A stretch of DNA of 64,000 nt from Aegilops tauschii subsp. strangulata (lineage: Eukaryota; Streptophyta; Magnoliopsida; Poales; Poaceae): assembly GCF_002575655.3 (NCBI RefSeq), contig NC_053037.3, positions 447,795,793 through 447,859,792 on the forward strand, written 5' to 3'. Made by a program: the position numbers and the translations under genes. The notes under the pieces were generated by a model. It had not been told where the DNA came from. It made no database searches and saw nothing but the letters and a program-made list of their open reading frames with translations. Below are positions 11,001 to 23,324 of the stretch, in pieces (position 1 is the first letter of the stretch; every line of letters begins with the position of its first letter).

Positions 11001-14000
11001 TCAGCCGCCACCGTGGACTTGATCGCCTGGTCCAGCGAGAACAACCTGCATTCAGTAGATGAAAGGTGTAAACATATTGCTTCACAAGTTCTTATAAATG
11101 ACGCAAATTCTTGAGCACAATTACACTCACGTTGCAACTGGAAGCAAATTTCCGAGCAAGCATAATCGCGGCATTCCTATCCCTGTCCGTCTCGAAAGCT
11201 AGAGTGTAGGATAGGCCCTTCCTAGTTTGCCAGAAGACTGCACAGGCCGCAGCATTACCACCACCTCGGCTTCCACACAACTGAAGATTGCCCAAGAGAA
11301 CAAGATGGATCGTCAGAAAATAACCTCAAAATATACGGAAACTTTTCGCTAATACCGATCGAATTGTTTGCATATTCAATGATCCTTAAGTTCTAAACAT
11401 GACAGGGCTAATGATCAGAGAACATTATTAAGTTTCTGCGGACTTATATGGAACCATTGTTTGTTTCCGAAATATTATCAGGAGACCTAGAAGGTCAGGC
11501 CCTATATTGTTGTTGTAAACTGGCAAGCATAATTATTAAATATAGTGTAAGCAGATTTACTGCTACAACCTAACACAGCACGTTTAGGAAACAAAACATT
11601 ACAACTGAGTAGACATCACTTCTGTTACATACGCACTGTGAATGTGATTTCACTTTACCTTCATCGTGGTGGAATATGACTCCCTTGCTTTTGTAGACCT
11701 TCCTTTCCGAAGCTTCACTCTCAGCTTTCCAATATGAAATACATGGACGGATTTTGATGCGTAGTCATTCCCATTCATTTGGGTGACTACCACCTACAAA
11801 GCAGCACAGATGCAAACCCCAATTAATTTATATCCAGTAATCATTCAAACGCACTGATATTTCCTAGCACAAAATAACAAGATTGTGCTTTTTATAGCTG
11901 GTCCAATGTTAAGGCAGTAGAATCATCACAGGTAAAGTGTTTTGAAGAAGTTTTATACTGGATTACTGGTATCCTATAGGCAAAGAAGTTTATACATACA
12001 TTGAACTCAATATCCGCCCTTTTCATTAGAGATTCCACATAACGTTCCAATCCTGAAGCTGTTCAAAGTACACAACAGAGTCAGCCATTAACACGAGCTT
12101 ATATCCAATATCAATGACTATTGTTATAAGAATGTGTGGCAAAATGCAGTTAAACAAGCAGGGCCATTGGCAAATTGTAGCATGAGGCTAATTTATAAAA
12201 TACCACAACACAAATCAAATGGCGTTTATGCCTTGTCAGGTCAAAATAGATAGTGTTATTAAGGTCTACCAAAGGAAGAAAATCAGTGTAAGGCTCAAAT
12301 GTAGGAAGAGGATGACTGGCACAAGTTGGAATAGTAAATATCGGGTCTGGGATGTGTGGAAGTTGCTAATGCTTTATATATAACAAAGAAAGCAACACAA
12401 CAGTTCAGTTCTTTTCTGGAAGAAACAAATCTATCCACATACATCAGTTATTTCCCCCATAATTCGGCAGATAACAGATGTTAAAAGAGAAGTGCGGAAA
12501 TGCCTAACCATGATTTATAGGGCCATCTGTCTGAACCGTAACTTTATCTGCTTTCAAAATTATCTCTGCTTGCAACAATTGGCCAACATCAAATGGCTCT
12601 GGAGCATAAGTAAGTCTCGTTGCACCTGCAGCAGAAAATTAAATACATTAACATATAAATAAAGGAAAACAATGATCCAAAAAGGTATTAGATGTTCTCA
12701 TGAAACATAGTCTAATGCAGAGATTTTTGCCGGATGAGTCTGTTCCTTTCAATGCTCATGGAAGATGTCTAGCAAGCTCTGGGAACTATTTATCAGATTA
12801 CATACCTGATATGAGCTCTCTGTTGCCTCCAGAAATTACACGGTACCACTGAGCTGGACAGCTTGAGATGTCTGGAGCACCATCAACTCGAGGGACAATA
12901 CAGAACTGTGATCCAAGAGTATCGGAACCTTCAAGCTCAAAGAGTTTAGAGCTATCTTGCTCAAGCCTCTTGATCATGGCAAGCTGAATATAAAAGTGAG
13001 TGGTGATTCCCATAGCTCGACATTACTCAAATTACAATTTAAATAATATGGAGCTTGTCCTAACAGGAATTACCTCTTTCTTTAACTGATTGCAAAGCTG
13101 TGTTTTTTCGGATATGAGTGTACGCAGTCCCTGAAGCTCAAACTGCATGTCCATTACCTACGATATTTTGCATGACAACTGTTAGTAAATACATGAGGGG
13201 CAAATTACCACAATATGCTTCACTCGATTACAAGATACATGAAAGTATAAGAAGCAGAGATATAGCATTGAGAAAAAAGACATGCCAATTTGTAAAAAAA
13301 GGAGTTAGGACTAAAAAAGGAACTATTTGAACTTGACAGAAGAAAGGCAAATGGAAAAGAGGAAGTATCATCAAAGATTCACATAAACACGAAAACTATA
13401 ACTCCATGAATAGAACAATGAACCAATGATGCAAAACAAACCTTGCTTGGCTGGTGTAGCATTTTTATTCGTCTAGCCTCTCGAATCTCTTTCCTAAGTT
13501 CCTCTATCTCCTGATCAGGAAAAAAGCTAAAATTTTAAGTAAAAAATGTAGCAATTACTCAAATCAAAAGAATCATGTCAGTGCATTTGCATCACCGACT
13601 ACATAAGAGGAAATTCAATAACAGTATAGAAATATCCAAGCTCATCATTAATTGAGGAAGCACCTCCTTCTCTCTGCTACTTGATGCTGAATCCTGCTCC
13701 TGCAACGCTTTCTCAACTTTTTCTATTGCAGCTCTAGATTTTTCAATTTCAGCGAGTGCAAGAGCTCTTTCCTCTTCAGCTACCTTTCGGGCATCTTCAG
13801 TAGCCTACGATATAGAGGAGAATGGTAACTTCGTTATTCAGGTGTAACCAAATGGTGTTATTGTAATGCTAGTAAATGCTGATATCTTAATAGGCATTCA
13901 GAAGATTGTTGTGAAACATCGCACATACTAAATTATACGAAAATTGAATGTGGCTCGTGACTGAAAACTAGGACTGCTTTTCTTAAGTTAGGCACAACAC

Positions 14001-16945
14001 GACCTCTTGAACAGCACACGGTATATTATACGACAAAGTATAGCCTTTGGTTATCAAGAATATAAAAAATAAAGACAAAAGGACACAGGATAATTTGCCC
14101 AAAAGATTTCGTGTTGTAGTTTTAGAGATACAAAATGGCTCAAAAGACAATCTAATTCTCGTAAACATTAAGGTTGAGTTAGGCCATTGTGCCAAGTTTT
14201 CCAGAAAAGACGAGAGCATTCTGCAAACAAGCCAGGCACTCCTAGGCCTCTGGTTTTACTCTCACTGCAACCACCAGGATCTACGGACAAATTTACTTTT
14301 CATATATGAAATTATGAGTTATCAGTCTTATAAAACAAAAGCCTTACCACATTCTACTTGAACAAGGTCTACAGTATCAGCATGTTACAATATACATTTC
14401 CTAATGTAATGACAATTAATAAAATTATGAAGCCTCAAGCATTTTTCGGCTCTCGGATCTGATGTTACAAATTTTAAACAGGCATGAATAACAAATTCGA
14501 TAATTAAGAAATGGGGTAAACCTGCTTGAGGAAGCTAGCCAACTTTTTTACTTCAGCCTTCTCATAAATTAATTCACCTTCTCTTTGAGTAAGTTGAACT
14601 GCTAGTGCTTCCACCTGATAGAACATAACTAGTCATAATCACTTACAGTTTTTGGAACAAAGGTAATATGAGATAAAAAGAAAACATCACAACTGGAGAT
14701 AAAGAAGAATCATAGTTAATAAATATGAAATATGATGGATTTCTTATTTTATGTGCCTACTTAGACTGATAAGCTTAAATCCAAAAATGTGCAACCAAAA
14801 TTTATTAGTACTGCTTTTCAGAACATTAATTAACAACCTTTCAAATTTGAGCAGTTTTAAAACGCTCAAAGCATCATGTACAAACTATTATGTGAAGCAA
14901 ATAACGAAAAAGCACAATCAAGGTTGGCAATTGGTACCTAATAACGTGTACAAGAAAAAAGTTAAGCTGTTTGCAGGATGCTAGCTTACATAGATCATAC
15001 ACGGGTGAAACTGACTTAACTCGTACTTTCAATTAAGAAAAATTCAATCAAATTAAAAGTAGCTTATAATAGAAGACAAATATTGGCAGTCTAAAGACGA
15101 GATTAACCAGCGAGATAGCTTCATCAGCATCATCTCTGTTTCGACCAGCCACACGGCCTTTCAGCGTGTCTAGAACATCTCTGAGCTTCTTCAGAAGAAC
15201 CTGCCTGTCCAGTGAAGCTGCTTCTCGCCGCTTAGCCTGAAACATGAAGCAACAACTTTAAAATAGAATTTCAATGCAAGGAAGTTACTAAGAGTAGAAT
15301 GCTAGCAAGCACCGATACGGCAGAAACTGCCGATTTGCCGTTCCAGTACGGCGGGATACGGCGGCACGCTGGGATACGTCAGATTCGCGTATCCCGCAGT
15401 ATCCCATGATTTGCGAATTAAAAAAACAAAAAAAAACATGGACACGGCTGGGACACGGGCATGATACACGCTGGGGACACGGCTCGGCCCACTAGAAACC
15501 CTGGGTCACACGCACACTCTCGAATCTTCACAAAACAAACGAGCTGCTCCGAGGCAGCAAGGAACACGTCGCCGCCGCCGCCTCCGCCTGGAATCGACCG
15601 GAGACCCCTGCCACCAGGCCCCAGCAGCCTCTCCTCCCGACGGCAGGTAACCCAAGCGCAGCAGCCTCTCCTCAGTCCTCACCTCAACCTCTTCATCTCT
15701 GTGAGTCGATTTTCTTCCATTGAGCTGTTGGATGCTGCTGCTTGGCTGCTTGCTACCCCATGCTGTGCTGCTTCTGCTAGCATGAATTATTGAATCCTTG
15801 TCCTGCCGTTGAAGGGTTGAGTGTTGAATGGTTGCTGCTTGCCGTTAGGTAGCAATGGCGTCTGGGAGCGCCGCCGACACTAGCCAATATCTGTTGGTGA
15901 GAGTGAAGGGCAGCCTAGTCCTGGTGTTGTAGTCCCTGAGTATCCTCTGAGTTTATGATGAGAAGCTGAGAAGCTTACACCTGCATCCCCGTATGGGGCA
16001 ATATTTTTATCTTATCTCAGTTTCTCATTATTTTTTTGCTGTAACTCAAAATTACATGGCATACTTTTTATTTTATTATATATATACCCACCGTATCCCC
16101 GAATGACTGTTTTTGAAAAATGCCGTATCCCGTGTCCCCGCATGCGTATCCCCGTCTTTCAGTCCCCGTGTCCGTGCTTTTTAGGTAGAATGTGATATTT
16201 ATCCTATTTAGCAAAGCCCCATGGAACCCATATACATATCAATTTGAAGCGGATTTATATGCTCCTTTGAAAAGGAAGAATATTCAGGAAAGAGAGGTAT
16301 GCTATAAATGAAGTATGACTGTGAGTTCAACAATGAGTGGATCAATAAATGTGAGCTCTGGAGGCACGCTCTAGGGACACTGACTCTGATAACAACTCCA
16401 CAATATGGTCACTGACAGATAAGTTATCAGGTATAGTAGTTTCACTAACTCGAAAATATGTTTATCCGTATCCAGGTGACATGCCACATCATTCTTTATA
16501 TAAGAAAGCATGTGAAATTCTAACCAGGGAACCATGCCTTGTGTGAACAATCTACAGCTAATTACAACAACTTTCATATATGCGTCGTTGGAGCTCCTTA
16601 TATACTCACATTGTTGATAAAAGTCAGAACAAGATGAAGTGCTTGGACTGATTAGCTTACCTCTTCAGACAACTTGGAGGCACCAGACAGACCCTTCTCA
16701 AACTTCTCCCTGAGATCACGCACTGACAGCCGCTTTCGCTGCTCTAGCAGTTGTGTTGTTTCTTTCGCAACAATCTCCTTCAAAGGCACAACCTCGTGCG
16801 TCTCCTCTGGGTCAATGATTTGGTTGTTTGGCCCAATCCTGTAGTCCGGAAAGTGGCCCTTGGGGAAGTTAACATCAGACGATACAATGTCAAGTGCAAC
16901 TCCTTTCTGCATGCCTTCTCCCGAGTCATGGATGACCCTTGTCAT
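11001..16945 (-). CDS. SCAB: SCAB-family plant actin-binding protein
   Basis: Resembles stomatal closure-related actin-binding proteins, which bind, bundle and stabilise F-actin. Coding exons are 16945..16661, 15236..15108, 14614..14522, 13804..13664, 13510..13442, 13157..13074, 12983..12806, 12625..12509, 12058..12000, 11793..11659, 11280..11131 and 11045..11001. All are GT-AG and in phase, giving 494 aa, the family's usual length. An N-terminal segment with KRLSVRDLREKFEKGL (actin-binding region) is followed by Glu/Lys-rich coiled coils from about 96 to 267 and a C-terminal Ig/PH-like half (QWYRVISGG, YAPEPFDVG, GGGNAAACAVFWQ). The start at 16945 fits the family's MTRV beginning. An in-frame ATG in the upstream exon (17751) would add MRVPQ across the intron. 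The 1.4-kb intron 15237-16660 hosts a hAT-type element. Upstream exon 17747-~17890 is 5'UTR. Confidence 0.92.
15302..16184. mobile_element. Non-autonomous hAT-type element, 883 bp, in SCAB intron
   Basis: The ends CTAGCAAGCACCGATACGG and, reverse-complemented, CTAAAAAGCACGGACACGG form a 19-bp imperfect inverted repeat. GTAGAATG is duplicated at 15294-15301 and 16185-16192, an 8-bp target duplication. GATACGG/GTATCCC words fill the subterminal regions. The centre has an exon-like ATG at 15855 (MASGSAADTSQYLL) followed soon by a stop, perhaps a relic of a transposase N-terminus. The insertion lies well inside the intron and does not touch splice sites. Confidence 0.8.
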
Positions 16946-17890
16946 CTGCGGAACTCTGACACAGAACAGAACAAGAATATATATTTTCAGTGCGAAACTA
17001 TATAAAGTTGTAGTATCAGTAAAACATATGAAGGTGCTAACTGATGATATATTAGCCATGTCTCATGGTGCAAACCACTTGCCTCAAGGCTATATGAAAC
17101 GAGGTGCAGCAAAGCTGGTGTTCCTTGAATATAAAATAGCTCAAATTTTCTCAAATACTAGCTCAAATTGATGTTTATTTTTCATTCGCAAAGCTGAGAT
17201 TGTAGAAGCACGTCACAACAACTTAACAAGGAAGCGAATTCCACAAATCCAAGTACCTAGCTCATCGAAACTAACTAAATTGGCATCATCCAGTGAGTTC
17301 AAGAGTTAGAAGCAAGATCAAAGCAAGGAAAAGGAGTAGCTAAGCTTTACAATTAGAGCTGCTATGGATAGGTAGGTCAATTGAGTCACACAAATTTTGG
17401 AACAATACAAAGAGACAGCCTTCCGGCTAAAAATTGCTAACTGGTGCAACATACCAGATTCAAGGTAAGCTATGACAAAACCCGTGCTGATTTATGTGGA
17501 AGAATACAAATTTGTTACCGGCAGCAGATAATAGGAGACAACCTCTTAAAAACGTGATTGGATATGTTCTGTAACGAACTGACAATACAGCCCAACCAAC
17601 TAACTAACTGAAAAACACAGTCGCTGAGACTTGAAAGGAACAAACTTTACGTCAGGAAGACAAGCCATGTAACTTTTGTCTGCTCCCAAATCCGAACCTG
17701 CAAATCCCCCAGCATGAACTGACACAGGAGCAGCAGGGATCCTCACCTCATGCGCGGCTCCCAGGATCGCCGGAGAGCCGGGCTCCCCACGCAATCCGCC
17801 GCCGCCGCCCCACGAACACGAACTGACTGGAAGCCTCTGGAGCACGCAACTACTCTAGCAGCGGACAAATGGCGGAAGGGCCCCTCCGCC
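16946..17890 (-). other. SCAB 5'UTR exon and leader intron
   Basis: A donor ATGAG|GTGAGG at 17747/17746 and acceptor TGTCAG|AGTTCC at 16956/16955 define a leader intron of 791 bp. The upstream exon is GC-rich and extends to roughly 17890. The transcription start is not determinable. The in-frame ATG at 17751-17749 is discussed under the gene. Confidence 0.65.
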
Positions 17891-18642
17891 CAATCCAGCT
17901 AGGGTTTTAACCCCCTTGCGCTTTGAGAAAAGCTGGGTGGATGTATGGATCGAGGCTGTTGCTTTCGATCCCGTGGAAGTGGAATCCTTTTTTGGCCGGT
18001 GGCGAGTTCGAAATTTGGTTGCGGGATTCGGGTGCCGAGGATGACGCCGACGGGCAGACGGAGGAAAAGAAACGACGGACGCGAGGAAGGAAGGGAGGGA
18101 GGGGAAAGGTGGAAGAGTACGGCGTGCTGGTGACGGAAGCAAGCGGCAGAGGAGGGGAGGAGACGGACGGGAGAGAGAGAGAGAGAGAATCGTCATTAGT
18201 ACTCTAACCATTCAACGACGGATTAGCAGGCTGGTGGATTAAATGTGGGGCCACCCCTTTTAAAATGGGCAGGGCCGGGGGCATTGATGGTAATATTTGC
18301 TTGGTGCGCCGGCGGTCCCTGCAGTGCAGTCAAAAGAAGGATGGACTCGCACCTGTCACTCGACGACCATTTTTGTAAGCTCGGATTCAAATCGCTCCTG
18401 GATGGCTCAGGATGTTAATCTACTGGAGTATTCCAGGACCAGGAGCTCCTGGTCCTGTGTGATACTTGTACCCGTACGACGCACTTGTGATCATTCGTAC
18501 ATACGTATTCTCTCCTGTGTGTACTCTACGGCACAGCCTACTTGTAGAATACGTAATACGGAAGCATCTACTCCCTCTGTAAAGAAATATAAAAGCATTT
18601 AGGTCACTTATACTTGCTTGCTGGTCAGTTCATTAGTAGTAA
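17891..18642. other. SCAB upstream region with MITE fragment
   Basis: Presumed promoter of the SCAB gene. It contains a GA microsatellite at about 18168-18190. At 18570-18610 there is one end of a Stowaway-type MITE (CTCCCTCTGTAAAGAAATAT) whose other end is missing. No gene is evident. Confidence 0.45.
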
Positions 18643-19705
18643 GGCCAACACCAATGCGGCTCAAAGCGGCGACACAAACGAACGGGTGTCCCTTTTTTGT
18701 CTGCCGCGATCCATTTATAAACCAAATTTAGGCCGGGTTTGTGTCCGCATGAACACAGAGCGAACGCCCCTGACGCCCTCCCTTGTCCTCCCTTGCGCCC
18801 CTCCCCCCAGTTGATGACACGTCCATCCCGTTTCTCTCTCTCTCTCTCTCTCTCAAAACCTCTCGCCCTCCCATCATGGCCAACGTGCCCAACCCAGTCG
18901 TCACCTCCTTCCCAACCGCCACGGTCAACGGCGTGGCCGTTAGCACCGTGTGCCCGAAGAAGAAGTTGAGGAAGGCGCGCACATCGAAGGAGACGGCCGC
19001 CGAGGGTTGGTCGCAGGAAGGTCCTAGCGGAGAAAAAGAGGCCGCCGTCGCCACCCTAGCGGAAGCCATGCAGCGCCAGGCCATCGTTGCGGAGAATGAT
19101 GTAGTCGTCGCCAAGGCCACGCAACATGCCCTCCTCAAGATCATGAGAGGTATGCCCGGACAAAAGCAAATAAGTTGAAGCTCGCGCGGGTCGCGGAGGA
19201 AGTGAAGATCATGACGGTCAACTTGAGCAAGGTGTCTCCAAGAAAAAGGGCTTGGTTGGAGAAGAAGCAAAAGAAGATGCTCGAGATGGATGAATGAACT
19301 ATGGCCGAGACATGTTCTTTTATATGCCGGCACGTGTGCCGGTATGAACTACGGCTGAGAGATGTCGGCATGAACTACGGCTAAGAGAGGTGATTTTTTT
19401 TGTGTGGTGACATGTATGCCGGCCACTAGCACGTGTGCCGACATGAACTATGGAGAGATGTGTTTTTTTGCGTGTTGTCATGTATGTTGGCATATATGTC
19501 AGCACGAACTATGGCCGCTGGTTTATTTGCAAAAAAATATGTTTATTGGTAAAATTCAGCTAAACTGGCCAAATGAATTGACTATTTGACGCACCGGCCT
19601 GATTTGAACGGACGAGGCTAGACCCGCTTCTCTAACCGATCAAAACACAAACAAAAAAGAAAAAGAAAATCCATGTCGGTTTGCGTTGGTAGATTGGAGT
19701 TGGCC
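18643..19705 (+). mobile_element. Non-autonomous Harbinger-type element, 1063 bp, TSD TAA
   Basis: The left end GGCCAACACCAATGCGG and right end CCAATCTACC / GGAGTTGGCC (inverted) form short imperfect termini. TAA is duplicated at 18640-18642 and 19706-19708. A TWA-type 3-bp duplication and GGCC ends fit the PIF/Harbinger superfamily. The interior carries a CT microsatellite (18834-18854), an open frame 18876-19178 and a degenerate repeat of GCCGGCACGTGTGCCG-like words at 19320-19510. Confidence 0.72.
18876..19178 (+). pseudogene. Truncated basic/Ala-rich ORF inside Harbinger-type element
   Basis: The frame reads MANVPNPVVTSF followed by a lysine/arginine patch (PKKKLRKARTSK) and an Ala/Glu-rich segment, then stops at 19178. 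Continuing sequence in another frame (VSPRKRAWLEKKQKKMLEMD, 19229-19287) looks like the lost C-terminal helix. It resembles DNA-binding accessory proteins of grass Harbinger-like elements, but no full Myb/SANT domain remains. Confidence 0.45.
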
Positions 19706-20390
19706 TAATGCACGCCCGGCGGCGTAGAGTTCCTCTTCCTTTCGACGACGTCCGCATCGTGCGATTCTAAGACGGGAACAAGGAAGCTGGCCAGCCGGCG
19801 ACTTTGGCTGTGTTTGTTTGGGTTTTAGAGAGCAGTTTCCGGTAGAAATAAGCTAAAGCTGTAACAAACAGCTAAAACGGCGCAGTTTCCGGTTGACAGT
19901 CCAAAACGGTTTCAGGCCTTTTTACGTGGTATAGGGCGAAGCGAGGCCAGTCGTGCTTCCACCAGGAAGCTGATTTCCCTCGGTCAAATTTCCACCGACG
20001 CCCTTGACACTTCAGCGCAATTACGAAAGGAATGCCACCGAGCCCTGTTTCAATCGATCCATTCATCTCGTCTCCCTCATCGCAAACCCACGCACACAGA
20101 GAGACAGCCAGAGGGAGAGGAACCTAGGGTTCCGCCGCCGCAAGAGCCGCTGCCGCGGCCTCCACTCGCCGTCGCCTCCTGCACTCACCGTCGCCCGCCG
20201 CCGCCTCCTCCACTCGCCGTCGCCCGCCGCCGCCTCCACTCGTCCTCGCCCACCGCAAGAGACGCCACCGCCGCGGCAAGAGCCGCCGCCGCCTCCACTC
20301 GCCGTCTTCGCCGGTCCCCTTCACCGGCCAACGCCTGCACTCGCCTTCTCATCCACCGCCGGAGAACGACGCCCACTCCCTCGAGCAACG

Positions 20391-23324
20391 ATGTCGTCGT
20401 CGATTGGGGTGAGATTTTCTTGGCAGAAATTTCTGTTCTTTGTGGATGCCCTGCTTGATTGATATGCTGCATATTGCTTGATGTGGATACTCTGGTTGAT
20501 TGAGGCTTCATACATGATGCTGAAATATGATGCATAGTTATTGTTCATTGATGGGTAAATTAATATTTGAAGCTTGCTATGGATGCTCTACTTGCTGGAT
20601 GTATATGTAGGTGCTCTGCTTGGGTCAAATGGCTATGCTTGTTTCATGATGGACATATCTTTTTCTATTTGCTTGCTGGACATGCTTGTTTGCTATACAT
20701 AGTTCTTCCTTGTGCTGTATTCTGGTATAAATTATGGTGAAAATGAACTAGATGGAGAAGGCAGCGAATAAGGCAGCGAAGAAGGCAGCGAAGAAGGTAG
20801 ACAAGACAGACAAGGCAATTTGGGATGCATACCATACTAGGGTATTTTGCGAGTTGTGTGCGAGGGAAGTTGAAGCAGGCAATAGGCCGGGGGCGTTCTT
20901 GAGTCCTAGAGGATATAAGAATTTGGGGGAGAGCTGGTTGCAGATAACTAAGAAAAGTTATGTGAGGATGCAATTCAAGAATAGATGGGAAAATCTCAAA
21001 ACTATGTATTGTCAATGGAAACAACTGCAAATTGACGCATCTGGACTTGGATGGAATGCTAAGCTAGGAACCATTGATGCTGATACTGATTGGTGGAACA
21101 CTCACCTAATAGTAAGTTCATGTTACTCATAGCATTTACATTGGGTTTATATTATCTTAATTATCCATTTAGCTGACCGTTTGTTCTTTTGCTATATTTC
21201 AGAAAAAACCCGGAGCATGCAAAGTATAGGAATGGAGGACCACCCAACTTGGCTGAAATGGACCTCATGTTTGATGACCGTCATGTCACCGGTGCCGAGT
21301 CAGCTATCCCCGGTGAGATACCATTGGACAAGGAGGATGTTAGTGATGACACTGATAGTGCAGAGGATGATGATGAAGTCATCAAAGCAAAACCAAAGAA
21401 GCAGCGAAAGACCAAGTCCTGTAAAGATGATTTTTCTGCTCAAGATGAGAAGAACCCATTTGTTCGGATGTACAAGAAGGCTAGTGATGCGATATGTGTA
21501 ACGGCTGAAAGTATAAAAGAAGCATCTAGCTCCAGCATGGCCCGTCCTCCCCCTCCTTTGGTTGCTCCTCCCCCTCCTCCGGTTGGCCCTAGTATGAATG
21601 AGGCAATGGAGATGGTTCGTGAATGTGGAGTTGAGGAAGGAACTCCTCTCTTTTTCTCTTCAAGCATGCTATTTATGAAGGCTGAGTATCGAGAAATGTT
21701 TGCATCGGTTCAGACCAAGGAAGGAAGGTTTGATTGGCTCGAGAGAGCGCATGATTATGCTATGTAACTTCTCGTTTAGAATAATTTCTTAGTTCTTTGC
21801 TTGGATTATGCTATGTTGTTGGTCTATACCATTTGCTTATTTGAATGGTTGGATTATGCTATGTTGTTGGTCTGTACCATTCGTGTGTGAACTATTGGCT
21901 TTGCTGGATATGAACCATTTGCTTATTTGAATGCTATTTTCCCATATGTATGAATAATGGATATGACAACTAATCTTGTTGTCATGTTCCGTTTGTAGAC
22001 TGATGGAATTGACGGCGGAGGTGGTGACGATGATGATGCTAACATAAAGACAGTACAGCTTCAAAACTTGCTCAAGTTAAGTACTGATCTTGCAACCTTG
22101 GGTCAAATGGCTATGCACTACAGCAAAACTTGTTTGAATAAGCAACGTAGGCAGCCTAGGAGGATTGCAGTACAAACTGGTCATGAATGGGTCATGGAAA
22201 AGTTGGCACGTCCTAAATCTTGCTACAAAATGTTTAGAATGTATCCAGATGTTTTCTTGAGTTTGCATGGTCTTTTAGTGAGTGACTACCATTTGGAGTC
22301 AACTAGCGAGATGAACTCATTGGAAAGTCTAGGCATGTTCTTGTGGATGCTTGGAGGCCCTCAATCGTTTCGCCAGGCCGAAGATCGGTTTGTTCGGTCA
22401 ACTGAAACAATCCATAGGAAGTTCAATCATGTCTTGCACTGTGTAAATTCTCTAGGAGGAGACATCATCAAACCTAGAGATCCTACATTCGCAGATGTGC
22501 ATCCAAAAATTAGGGACAAACGTTTCTGGCCTCACTTCAAAGGTTGTATTGGTGCAATTGATGGAACTCACATTCCCGTTATAGTTCCCGCTAAAGAGAC
22601 CTGCAACTATATGGGTCGACATAGTTACACAAGTCAAAATGTGTTGGCAGTTTGTGACTTTGACATGAGATTTACCTTTGTCGTTGCCGGTTGGGCGGGG
22701 TCGGTACATGACACACGGATTTTCCACCACAGTATATTGAAGTATGCTGCTACTTATCCTGCACCTCCTGAAGGTACACAAATCAAGTGTTCTAATTTTG
22801 TACAGGTTGTTTGTATTAATTTGTACACGTGCTCAAATTTATTCTCGATGGATGTAGATATGTACTACCTTGTTGATTCTGGTTATCCTAACCGGGTGGG
22901 ATATCTAGCTCCTTACAAAGGGACAACCTACCACCTTGCCGAATTTCGGTCTGTCCGCCGCCCACCGAGTGGTAAATTTGAGGTGTTCAATTATCTTCAC
23001 TCTTCTCTTCGGAATGTGATTGAACGCACATTTGGTGTGCTCAAGCAGAAATGGCGCATCCTAAGGGATGTGCCACACTTCAAGGTGGGAAGTCAGACGA
23101 TGATTATCAGTGCTTGTATGACGCTTCACAATTTCATCAGGGACAGCAAGCTACGCGATAAAGAGTTTGATAAATGTGATGATAATGAAAATCACATGCC
23201 TGCAGTCTCACGGTCAACACCTTTGCTTGGCGATGTCGTTCCCACTTCATCCGATGAAGGCAACATGAACGACACGCGAGATAGGATTGCGAGCTCTTTG
23301 TTTATTGCGCGACAAGCTACATAG
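20391..23324 (+). CDS. PIF/Harbinger DDE transposase, apparently intact
   Basis: Catalyses excision and insertion of PIF/Harbinger elements. Model: 20391..20408 (MSSSIG), 21999..22773 and 22858..23324, phases matching, 419 aa. The 84-bp intron 22774-22857 is a multiple of three without stops, so unspliced reading stays open but inserts 28 residues before the second catalytic Asp. The predicted DDE triad is D194 (GAIDGTHIP), D271 (YYLVDSGYPNR) and E320 (NVIERTFGVLKQKW). A helix-turn-helix-like N-terminal part precedes it (RQAEDRFVRSTETIHRKFN). There are no stops or frameshifts after splicing. The first exon is inferred from the donor GGG|GTGAGA and phase; the remaining two exons are secure. 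Confidence 0.85.
20752..21767 (+). CDS. Harbinger Myb/SANT-like accessory protein, junction off by one
   Basis: Second protein of PIF/Harbinger elements, thought to bind DNA and help bring transposase to the nucleus. Exon 20752..21111 encodes a lysine-rich start and a Myb/SANT-like domain (WDAYHTRVFCELCAREVEAG, NRWENLKTMYCQWKQL). Exon 21203..21767 encodes an acidic linker, a basic patch (KPKKQRKTK), a proline-rich stretch and a C-terminal helix (FDWLERAHDYAM). Joining the good donor (21112 GTAAGT) to the good acceptor (CAG at 21202) is one base out of frame. A run of six A follows the acceptor. A weaker AG at 21214-21215 would keep frame. It may be a recent frameshift or an alternative acceptor. 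Confidence 0.68.

Noticed and set aside
14047..14361. Open frame inside a SCAB intron
   Set aside because: Intronic, AT-rich and without domain; neighbouring exons splice cleanly around it.
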